This document shows, in pieces, positions 1 to 5,868 of a stretch of 6,594 nucleotides of DNA. How positions within the stretch are numbered: position 1 is the stretch's first letter; every line of letters begins with the position of its first letter. Source of the DNA: Planctomycetes bacterium GWF2_50_10. Its GTDB lineage: Bacteria > Planctomycetota > Phycisphaerae > Sedimentisphaerales > GWF2-50-10. The notes under the pieces are model-generated. The model did not search any database. It was given only the letters and a program-made list of their open reading frames with translations, and was not told the origin of the DNA. The translations under genes were made by a program, and so were the position numbers. The stretch spans positions 19,471 to 26,064 of the forward strand of contig MHYB01000052.1 in NCBI GenBank assembly GCA_001824635.1, in the 5' to 3' direction.

Positions 1-773
1 CCATCGCGATCGCTGTTATCATTCTCATGCTCCTGGCTATTCTCACAAGCTTCAAACTCCCCCGCTTTGCCGCTGTCTCCCCCGATCTCAAATTCCCCAT
101 CACCGGCCCAATTGATACACTCAAAACCCTCGCCACTATCCGCCGCGACTACCTCCTCGGCATCGCGATAATCGCCCAGGCGGCATTTTACTTTATCGGC
201 ATGCTGAATATCCTTGTAATAAACCAGCTCGGCATAATGCAGTTTAAACTTAGCCCCTCGCTCACCTCCGTCCTGATCCTCGCCCAGCTCCTGGGAATCG
301 CCGCCGGCGGCCTAATCGCCGCTCGCCTCGCAAAAGGCCCCCGCTGGTACAAAGTCCTCGTCCCCGCCGCAATCCTGCTTGCGTTTTGCATGCTCGCCAC
401 AGGCTTCACACCACGCCTCGATACCTTCCTCAGCTCCGTTTTAGCCGACCACCCCTTCCTCACAAAACTACTCGTCGACTCATATCTCGTCGTCGTCCTT
501 GGACTCATGGGAATCGGTGGCGGAATTTACATGGTACCCCTCGACGCCTTCATACAGGTCCGCCCCGCCGCAGACAAAAAAGGCCAGATCATCGCCGCCT
601 CGAACTTCACCTGCTTTTCCGGAGTGCTCATCTCAGGCCCGGTACTATGGGTCTATAACCATTTTACAATCGCCCCCACCAACATCTTCGCCTCCATAGG
701 CGTCTTCATTCTCATCGCATCCATCTTCCTCAAACTCGCCCTCATTCGCCAGGACCGAATGAATGTTCCTTAA
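1..773 (+). CDS. MFS transporter, LplT-like, C-terminal part (5' end outside window)
   Basis: This is an integral membrane transporter of the major facilitator superfamily. The frame is open from the window edge (first full codon at 3), so the first methionine at 27 is probably internal. About 257 residues are visible, with roughly seven hydrophobic spans, fitting TM6 to TM12 of a 12-helix protein. The best family clue is the stretch GIGGGIYMVPLDAFIQ followed by RPAADKKGQIIAASNF. It resembles the TM10-TM11 region of lysophospholipid transporter LplT and of the transporter half of LplT/acyltransferase fusions, which suggests flipping of lysophospholipids across the inner membrane. There is no acyltransferase domain after TM12. 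The substrate is inferred from this resemblance only, and a generic MFS exporter is possible. The gene converges on the sulfite reductase gene and overlaps its 3' end by 32 bp. Codons end strongly in C. Confidence 0.8.
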   Translation, partial: IAIAVIILMLLAILTSFKLPRFAAVSPDLKFPITGPIDTLKTLATIRRDYLLGIAIIAQAAFYFIGMLNILVINQLGIMQFKLSPSLTSVLILAQLLGIAAGGLIAARLAKGPRWYKVLVPAAILLAFCMLATGFTPRLDTFLSSVLADHPFLTKLLVDSYLVVVLGLMGIGGGIYMVPLDAFIQVRPAADKKGQIIAASNFTCFSGVLISGPVLWVYNHFTIAPTNIFASIGVFILIASIFLKLALIRQDRMNVP

Positions 774-2025
774 CGAATTGCCCCACTTGCCCGGCAGGCA
801 AAATAACCCCTTCCTTTGCCATCTGCGAAGTCGTGCCTTCCTCTCCCCCCGTCATAACACGATAGCACTGAGTTCGCACCCCGTCTATGGTTCTAACCAA
901 ACCTATCAAACCGATGCCGCTAGCGGCGCACTGCGCGCAATCATTGGGACACCCAGATATCCGCATCGTCTTATTGCCCGTATTCACGCCATGCAACTCA
1001 GACCGTAGCAAATCCCCCATACCCGTGCTGTCCGTGATCGCGTTTGGACAACTCGCCGACCCCGGGCACGCTACAATACGCGGCATACTCGAATATTTCG
1101 ATAAATACCCCAGTTCAACCGCCCTTTCACCATAAAGCTCAAAACCATGATCGAGGTGTATATAGATAGTCGCCCCTGCAAACTCCGCCGCATCCGCAAG
1201 AGCTATCGCGTCCTGGCAAGGTATATTGCCGCTGGGCAAATTAAGAACGCCCACGCGCCGATTCTTGCCCGCTCCGCATGCCCTGCCGATTTCCGGCCAA
1301 ACCTGCCGCTTCAGAACCGATTCAAATCTGGATCGCAGTTCGGCTGCAAACTGCTCATCTCCAATCCGCTGCCGTACATGGCGCAATCTCGCCGCCCGGC
1401 GATTAGTCCTGTCTCCCATTTCCGCAAACATCTCCACAGCCGCTGTGCATAACGCCTCTATATGCCCCGCCGGCAATGCCGAAAATAACTTGATGCCCGC
1501 CGATGGCCTTGCCCCAAGCGACCCCGCGCCTATAACATCAAAACTCCCATCGCCCCGCGCCACAAACCCAAGATCATTGATAAAAGGCCTAGCGCACGCC
1601 CGCAGGCACCCGGAAAAACTGATCTTGAATTTCCGCGGCAGCTCCCTTATAAACGCCAGTTTACTTAAGGTTTCTTCAACTTTTACCGCAATCGAGTACA
1701 CATCTTCGCCACCGCATTTCTCGCACTGCCCGCACACAGTTATATTGCGGAGCGAATCACCGCCTGCGCCTATAAAGCTAAGCCCTGCCTTATGCAGCTG
1801 CGTTTGCACCGCCAAAATATCCGCCTCTCGAACATCATGCAGTTCGATATCCTGTCGCGTCGTAAGATGCAGCCCGGTATCTGGCGTAAATCGCATAGCA
1901 ATTTGAGCCAGCGCCCGCAGATGACTTGCCCCAATCCTTCCGCCCGGCACTCTTACCCGCTGCATAAAGAAACCCTCTTGCTTTTGAGCATACACGCCGT
2001 AAAGCCGGCTGTTTGAAGTCGTCAT
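742..2025 (-). CDS. Siroheme sulfite (or nitrite) reductase, ferredoxin-type, compact form
   Basis: This enzyme should reduce sulfite to sulfide with six electrons at a siroheme coupled to a [4Fe-4S] cluster, in the cytoplasm. It is 427 residues, much shorter than E. coli CysI (570), and has no flavin domain, so ferredoxin is the likely donor. Two ferredoxin-like half domains alternate with two siroheme/Fe-S domains. Residues matching the sulfite-binding residues of E. coli CysI are present: R23 (in QRVRVPGG), R93 (LRN), and K132 and K134 (LPRKFK). TTRQ is at 55-58. The cluster and siroheme motif is C320-X5-C326 and C359-X3-C363. Unusually, the first half has C98-X5-C104 and C140-X3-C144 as well. 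The ATG lies in an ATGA overlap with the cysN stop, so translation is probably coupled; a GGA about nine bases upstream is a weak ribosome site. Sequence alone does not separate sulfite from nitrite reductase, but the operon favours sulfite. Confidence 0.9.
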   Translation of the reverse strand: MTTSNSRLYGVYAQKQEGFFMQRVRVPGGRIGASHLRALAQIAMRFTPDTGLHLTTRQDIELHDVREADILAVQTQLHKAGLSFIGAGGDSLRNITVCGQCEKCGGEDVYSIAVKVEETLSKLAFIRELPRKFKISFSGCLRACARPFINDLGFVARGDGSFDVIGAGSLGARPSAGIKLFSALPAGHIEALCTAAVEMFAEMGDRTNRRAARLRHVRQRIGDEQFAAELRSRFESVLKRQVWPEIGRACGAGKNRRVGVLNLPSGNIPCQDAIALADAAEFAGATIYIHLDHGFELYGERAVELGYLSKYSSMPRIVACPGSASCPNAITDSTGMGDLLRSELHGVNTGNKTMRISGCPNDCAQCAASGIGLIGLVRTIDGVRTQCYRVMTGGEEGTTSQMAKEGVILPAGQVGQFVKEHSFGPGE

Positions 2026-3866
2026 AAGTTATATTCCGGTAAATACTTCTGCTCACTGAGCATTTCCTTGATCTTGATTATCACATCTTCGCGCGACCCG
2101 ATATCATTGATCTGCAGGTCCGGCTCACGGCTATTAAACCTCCGCGGCCCGATATTAACCACAACAGTATCGCCGGGCTTATTGAGCATTGCAAGCATTT
2201 CAAGTTCATGATCATCTAAATCGCTGGCCGTGGTTATAAGCACGATCCCGGCATCAGTAAATAGATGTGCGATCTCACCGAGCCGACGCAAATATTCATC
2301 ACGCTCACCGAGATGATCGATATCAGAATCCACGCCAAGTAAGCTGTTTGAAAGACCAAGGTAATAAACCGCTCTTGAGCCTGCGAACAGATCAGTTTCC
2401 AGTGCTTTTGCAAGCTGGGCCTTGCCTGTGCCGGCGTCGCCGGTGATAAGCACCATCGCGGCCCGTTGGCCGTACCTTGCCGCCCGCTGCGGGGCCGATA
2501 TGTTCGACCGCTGCCACTGCTCGCTTCGGCGAGTGACATGCTCAGCTATCATACTTGTCTTTGTTTCAATCTGATCGGTTATTATGCCGCCGCCGGCGAT
2601 CTCGTAATTATCTATCAGCACAAATCGACCCGTCTGTGCAATATCCGGCGCCAGGTCGAACGCCACGGGCTTTAGCGTTTCAAAAACGCACTGGGCGACC
2701 TCGTGCCTTTCAATCTGTTGGCGATTACTCTCCGTCGTCAGTTCTGATGCGTCCAGCACAGTCTCTATGCTCTTTAACCATACCGGCACCTGCGCACCGG
2801 CGAGCTTCATCTTATATCGCTTGTGCCCCAAAAGCGGATGTTTGCCAAGCCAGAAAATATTCGCCCGAAGCTGCGTGCCTGTTTTTGGCCCTGCCTGACC
2901 CGACTTGGCCATTAGTTCACCAGGCACAACATATATCTGCGTCTCAAGCGTAACGCCGATGCTCTTGCCCGCAAAAGCAGATTGCTTCACAGGCACGTTG
3001 AATTCCTCAATACTCGCGATACGAGAACTTTTCCCCGACGGATAAAACACCACCTCTTCGCCCACCGACACCGCCCCTGTCTCGATCCGCCCTGCTATTA
3101 TGCGCCGATCATCGCCCTGCGCCGTGAACTTGTAAACATCCTGCACCGGCATGCGAAACACCTTATCACGCAACGAAAGCTCTTTCGTAAACCCGTCAAG
3201 AGTACCAAGCACAGTTACCCCGTTATACCAGCCCATATTTTCGGAAAGCCTTATCATATTATCACCGTAGCGGGCACTGATCGGTATAAATGCTTTTGGC
3301 ACCATGCCGGTTTTCGCCAAAAACTGCGAATATTCTTCAACTATAGCGTCGAACACACCTTTATCATACCCAACCAGGTCGAGTTTATTTACGCACACAG
3401 CTACCTGTTTTATACCAAGCATTCCAAGCAGGTACCCGTGCCGCCGTGAATTCTCCCGCACCCCTTCCTTCGCATCGATCACCAGCAGCGCAGCCTCTGC
3501 ACGCGCCGCACCGCTTATCATATTCTTCAAAAATTCAATATGGCCCGGCGCATCGATAATAATATACTCACGACTGGCCGACTTGAAAAAGCACCTCGCT
3601 GAATCGATCGTAATACCCTGTGCCTGTTCATCCTGCAGCGCATCAAGCAGAAACGCGTATTCAAAAGGCCTGGCGTTTCTCTCGCACTGTGCCTTTACCT
3701 GCGCCAGCTTGCCCTGCGGCAGCGACCCCGTATCCGCCAGCAGCCGCCCCACAACAGTACTCTTGCCGTGATCGACATGCCCTATTATAACAATATTCAT
3801 CTGGTCGCGCTTAGCACGACTCCCTGATGACGCCACAACCTCTTTTTTTAGTTCTGTTCCCTGCAT
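2022..3866 (-). CDS. cysN: Sulfate adenylyltransferase GTPase subunit (CysN) with degenerate APS kinase-like C-terminal domain
   Basis: With CysD this forms ATP sulfurylase, using GTP hydrolysis to drive synthesis of APS from ATP and sulfate. All five GTPase motifs are visible: G1 GHVDHGKST (29-37), G2 GITID (84-88), G3 DAPGH (105-109), G4 NKLD (160-163) and G5 SAR (197-199). EF-Tu-like beta-barrel domains II and III follow, at roughly 236-435. The G1 loop is EF-1A-like rather than the GSVDDGKST of proteobacterial CysN. Residues about 450-614 sit where CysC is fused in CysNC proteins, but this domain looks inactive. Its P-loop is GDAGTGKAQ (476-484), with Ala in place of Ser/Thr. The DGDNxR motif is absent, and so is the late RDxKGxY region. 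RRLGEIAHLFTDAG (527-540) still resembles the family. ATG at 3866 is preferred over internal Met23 because GAGAG precedes it; a 22-residue tail results. The stop overlaps the downstream reductase start by 4 bp. Confidence 0.92.
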   Translation of the reverse strand: MQGTELKKEVVASSGSRAKRDQMNIVIIGHVDHGKSTVVGRLLADTGSLPQGKLAQVKAQCERNARPFEYAFLLDALQDEQAQGITIDSARCFFKSASREYIIIDAPGHIEFLKNMISGAARAEAALLVIDAKEGVRENSRRHGYLLGMLGIKQVAVCVNKLDLVGYDKGVFDAIVEEYSQFLAKTGMVPKAFIPISARYGDNMIRLSENMGWYNGVTVLGTLDGFTKELSLRDKVFRMPVQDVYKFTAQGDDRRIIAGRIETGAVSVGEEVVFYPSGKSSRIASIEEFNVPVKQSAFAGKSIGVTLETQIYVVPGELMAKSGQAGPKTGTQLRANIFWLGKHPLLGHKRYKMKLAGAQVPVWLKSIETVLDASELTTESNRQQIERHEVAQCVFETLKPVAFDLAPDIAQTGRFVLIDNYEIAGGGIITDQIETKTSMIAEHVTRRSEQWQRSNISAPQRAARYGQRAAMVLITGDAGTGKAQLAKALETDLFAGSRAVYYLGLSNSLLGVDSDIDHLGERDEYLRRLGEIAHLFTDAGIVLITTASDLDDHELEMLAMLNKPGDTVVVNIGPRRFNSREPDLQINDIGSREDVIIKIKEMLSEQKYLPEYNL

Positions 3867-3888
3867 TTTTTTCTCTCAAACCCAACTG

Positions 3889-3944
3889 CACACCAGCTTT
3901 ATCACACCAGCAAATAATCAATAATCATTAATCAATAATCATTT
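3889..3944. repeat. 14-bp-periodic tandem repeat in the cysD-cysN spacer
   Basis: On the plus strand this stretch divides into four 14-bp units: CACACCAGCTTTAT, CACACCAGCAAATA, ATCAATAATCATTA and ATCAATAATCATTT. The first two share nine leading bases and the last two differ at one base. The array fills most of the 76-bp gap between cysD and cysN and runs into the cysD stop codon (3943-3945). Replication slippage is the simplest origin. A role in mRNA structure or processing between the two genes is possible but unsupported. Confidence 0.7.
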
Positions 3945-4824
3945 ACATGTACCCGCGCCGTCTCAGTGTCTCAAGCCCGTTACCATCTTCCTTATCCTGC
4001 TCTCGCCCGCTGCGTTCGGCGATATTGGCAAATTTGCCGCTCCGCAGTTCCTCGATTATTTCTTGCACATTCCTGGCGGTAGATTCCACAGGCTTCGTGC
4101 AAGGCCAGCACCCAAGCGAGCGATACCGAATCCCTTGGCCGCGATCAAAATACAGATCCGTTACCGGTATATTTTCCCGCTCGATGTATTCCCAGATGTT
4201 CAGTTCCGTCCAGTCCAACAGCGGATGTATACGCACATGCGTACCTGGCGCAAAATCCGTCTTGAACTGGTTCCAAAGCTCCGGCGGCTGATCGCCCACA
4301 TCCCAGTCGCTTTGCTTATCGCGAGCGGAAAAATACCGTTCCTTGCTCCGGCTTCCTTCCTCATCCGCACGCGCCCCGACGATCACGCCCGTAAAAGCCT
4401 CACCCCCCACGCGCCGAACATACTCACCCGTCGTATGATCCAGAATCCACCTCGGCCACTCACCCGAAAGCGTCTTTTTTAAGGCCTCGCTCTTAAGTGA
4501 CGCGCAGCATTCAAGCCGTGTACTATTTCCATCCGGAAACGTCTGCTTTGATTCCAGCGCCGCCGTATTTTTACCAACGATCATATTAAGCTTCCATTGT
4601 CTGGCCAGCTCATCACGATATGTGATCATCTCCGGCACTTTAAAACATGTATCGATATGCATCAGAGGTATCGGCGCATGCCCGAAAAAAGCCTTCCTCG
4701 CCAGCCAAAGCAAAACCGTGCTGTCCTTGCCGATAGACCACAGCATCACAAGCTGCTTAAACTGCCGATACGCCTCCCGCAATATAAAAACACTCTGCGA
4801 TTCTAACGTCTCAAGATGATCCAT
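3943..4824 (-). CDS. cysD: Sulfate adenylyltransferase subunit 2 (CysD), cysteine-rich divergent form
   Basis: This is the catalytic nucleotidyl-transfer subunit of ATP sulfurylase, which pairs with the CysN encoded next. The 293 residues match the usual length (about 300). It is an adenine nucleotide alpha-hydrolase of the PAPS reductase-like fold. The PP-loop SIGKDS is at 30-35, HIDTCFK at 56-62, the GARADEEGSRSKER region at 150-163, and PLLDWTELNIWEYI at 201-214. The end, RRRGYM, resembles the EGYF end of other CysD proteins. Unlike the classical enzyme (GCYPLTGAVES), it reads GCWPCTKPVES at 238-248, giving C239-x-x-C242, and it has adjacent C106 and C107. These four cysteines mirror the iron-sulfur motif of APS reductases. 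The motif KERYFSARD supports CysD rather than a reductase, as does the absence of an ECGLH tail. ATG at 4824 is preceded by AAAGG about eight bases upstream. The 123-bp gap before it holds a repeat and could separate transcripts. Confidence 0.93.
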   Translation of the reverse strand: MDHLETLESQSVFILREAYRQFKQLVMLWSIGKDSTVLLWLARKAFFGHAPIPLMHIDTCFKVPEMITYRDELARQWKLNMIVGKNTAALESKQTFPDGNSTRLECCASLKSEALKKTLSGEWPRWILDHTTGEYVRRVGGEAFTGVIVGARADEEGSRSKERYFSARDKQSDWDVGDQPPELWNQFKTDFAPGTHVRIHPLLDWTELNIWEYIERENIPVTDLYFDRGQGIRYRSLGCWPCTKPVESTARNVQEIIEELRSGKFANIAERSGREQDKEDGNGLETLRRRGYM

Positions 4825-4839
4825 TTATAAAACCTTTTT

Positions 4840-4947
4840 CATCTTCGTTTCGATTTTTTTCTTTTTTTGTTTCGAATTTGTTTGAAATTTGATGCTTGCT
4901 ATTTGGAATTTGCTTCGGATTTCGAGCTTCGCGCTTCGGATTTCCGG
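4840..4947. repeat. Interspersed-type low-complexity repeat between cysH and cysD
   Basis: The cysH-cysD gap (4825-4947) is not a normal spacer. Its minus strand is a run of short AATCCGAAGC, AAATTCCAAATAGCAA and AAATTTCAAACAAATTCG words leading into A-rich tracts. The 12-mer GCTTCGGATTTC occurs twice on the plus strand, at 4912-4923 and 4933-4944, a 21-bp period. Two T7 runs separated by one C lie at 4854-4868. The style matches repeats I associate with intergenic regions of planctomycetes and other environmental bacteria, which are often mistranslated into proteins rich in NPK and NSK words. The boundaries are approximate. Copies elsewhere in the genome cannot be seen from this window. A 5-bp stem CCGGC/GCCGG (4944-4956) covers the cysH stop. 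Confidence 0.6.
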
Positions 4948-5655
4948 CTATGCCGGATGAAGTCCGCATTCCTTCGTTTGAGGATGTTCCCACCACCACC
5001 GCCCGCCGCGAATATCTTCGCCGTCCTTCAGCGCACGCGTGCAGGGCGAGCATCCTATACTGGGATAACCCCTGTCATGCAGCACATTATATGGCACATG
5101 ATTATCGCGAATAAATTTCCAAACCATCTCGCCAGTCCAGTCCGCCAGCGGATTTATCTTGATCAGCCCGTTAGCCTCATCCCACTCAATGCGATCCAAA
5201 CTAGCCCGCGAAACCGCCTGCTCCCGCCGAAGCCCGCATATCCACGCATCAAGAGAGTTCAATTTCCGCCTCAACGGCTCGACCTTGCGTATCCCGCAGC
5301 ATTTCTTCCGCAATTCAACGCTATCATAAAACATATTGGGCCCATATTCGCTCACGAATTCCTCAAGGCTCTTCGTATCAGGCACCAGAACTTCGATCCT
5401 GATCCCGTAGTGTTCGCGCGTCTGCGCCATTAAATTATATGTTTCCTGGTGCAGCCGCCCGGTATCCAGCGTAAATATCCCCCCACGCCAGCCCAATCCG
5501 CAAAGCATATGCGTGAGCACCTGGTCCTCTGCCCCAAAGCTCGTCGCCAGCGCTATCCGCTCTCCAAATTCACCCGCGATCGCCTCAAGCAATTCCCTTG
5601 CACTAAGCCCTGCTGTGCGAGTCTTTAGCTGCTCAATATCATAATTAGATTTCAT
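4948..5655 (-). CDS. cysH: Adenylylsulfate (APS) reductase, [4Fe-4S] type
   Basis: This enzyme should reduce APS to sulfite and AMP with thioredoxin. From ATG at 5655 it is 235 residues, a usual length. It has the modified PP-loop SFGAEDQ (39-45), LDTGRL (63-68), KKCCGIRKVEPL (117-128), GLRREQ (141-146), GCSPC (201-205) and the catalytic cysteine C230 in KECGLH. The pairs C119-C120 and C202-x-x-C205 are the [4Fe-4S] ligands that mark APS-using reductases and are absent from PAPS-using enterobacterial CysH. APS as substrate is therefore a strong family-based inference. It also removes the need for an APS kinase, in keeping with the decayed kinase-like domain on CysN. An in-frame TTG at 5661, two codons earlier, is an alternative start; ATG was chosen as the commoner codon, since neither has a strong ribosome site. 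The start lies inside the DUF2061 gene, an 11-bp overlap, so coupled translation is likely. Confidence 0.93.
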   Translation of the reverse strand: MKSNYDIEQLKTRTAGLSARELLEAIAGEFGERIALATSFGAEDQVLTHMLCGLGWRGGIFTLDTGRLHQETYNLMAQTREHYGIRIEVLVPDTKSLEEFVSEYGPNMFYDSVELRKKCCGIRKVEPLRRKLNSLDAWICGLRREQAVSRASLDRIEWDEANGLIKINPLADWTGEMVWKFIRDNHVPYNVLHDRGYPSIGCSPCTRALKDGEDIRGGRWWWEHPQTKECGLHPA

Positions 5656-5866
5656 ACTCAACCGGCTCTATCTTTCCGATTTTGATCTTGTGCCATAATC
5701 TCTCATGAAAATAAAACGCCCCTATCTTCAGGCATGTATCGAAAAGCCCTATCGTCAGAGCAAGTTCGATCTTCTTAGTCAGAATAAGCGCTACGACGAA
5801 AGTTACTGCCGTCCCGACAACACGATAGCTAACCGCCTTCAATATACTTCTTAAATGTGTTTCCAC
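5645..5866 (-). CDS. DUF2061 family small membrane protein
   Basis: This is a 73-residue protein recognised as DUF2061 by its layout. It begins with a short basic segment HLRSILKAVSYRVVGT, followed by two hydrophobic spans (about 13-31 and 36-55) and HERLWHKIKIGK. It probably sits in the inner membrane as a two-helix hairpin. No function is established. Members of this family are, as I recall, found near or fused to sulfate-assimilation enzymes such as APS kinase, and here it sits between cysK and cysH. The start is set at GTG 5864-5866 because AGGAG lies six bases upstream. A longer reading from GTG 5896 would add ten residues overlapping cysK and lacks such a site. It ends 11 bp inside cysH. 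A role helping sulfate uptake or anchoring a pathway enzyme is speculation. Confidence 0.85.
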   Translation of the reverse strand: METHLRSILKAVSYRVVGTAVTFVVALILTKKIELALTIGLFDTCLKIGAFYFHERLWHKIKIGKIEPVEYEI

Positions 5867-5868
5867 CG

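Noticed and set aside
787..801. Hairpin TTGCC-CGGCA-GGCAA as a terminator for the transporter gene
   Set aside because: The stem is only 5 bp, no T-run follows on either strand, and it lies inside the reductase coding sequence.
1226..1906. Long plus-strand open frame (226 codons) antisense to the siroheme reductase
   Set aside because: It lies wholly inside a gene with strong family motifs, shows no recognisable domain, and is explained by the biased base composition.
4825..4835. TATAA next to the cysD start as a promoter -10 box
   Set aside because: It abuts the start codon, leaving no 5' leader, and no matching -35 box stands out in the low-complexity sequence upstream.
4944..4956. Palindrome CCGGC-TAT-GCCGG over the cysH stop as a terminator
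   Set aside because: The stem is short and no T-run follows in the minus direction; the sequence after it is the repeat, so termination is not supported.
4811..5053. Minus-strand open frame (80 codons) across the cysH-cysD gap, rich in NPK and NSK words
   Set aside because: It is a translation of the low-complexity repeat plus an out-of-frame piece of cysH, typical of false proteins called from such repeats.
4867..5433. Plus-strand open frame (188 codons) antisense to cysH
   Set aside because: Its start is in the repeat and the rest mirrors cysH, whose motifs are clear. No family resemblance was seen.
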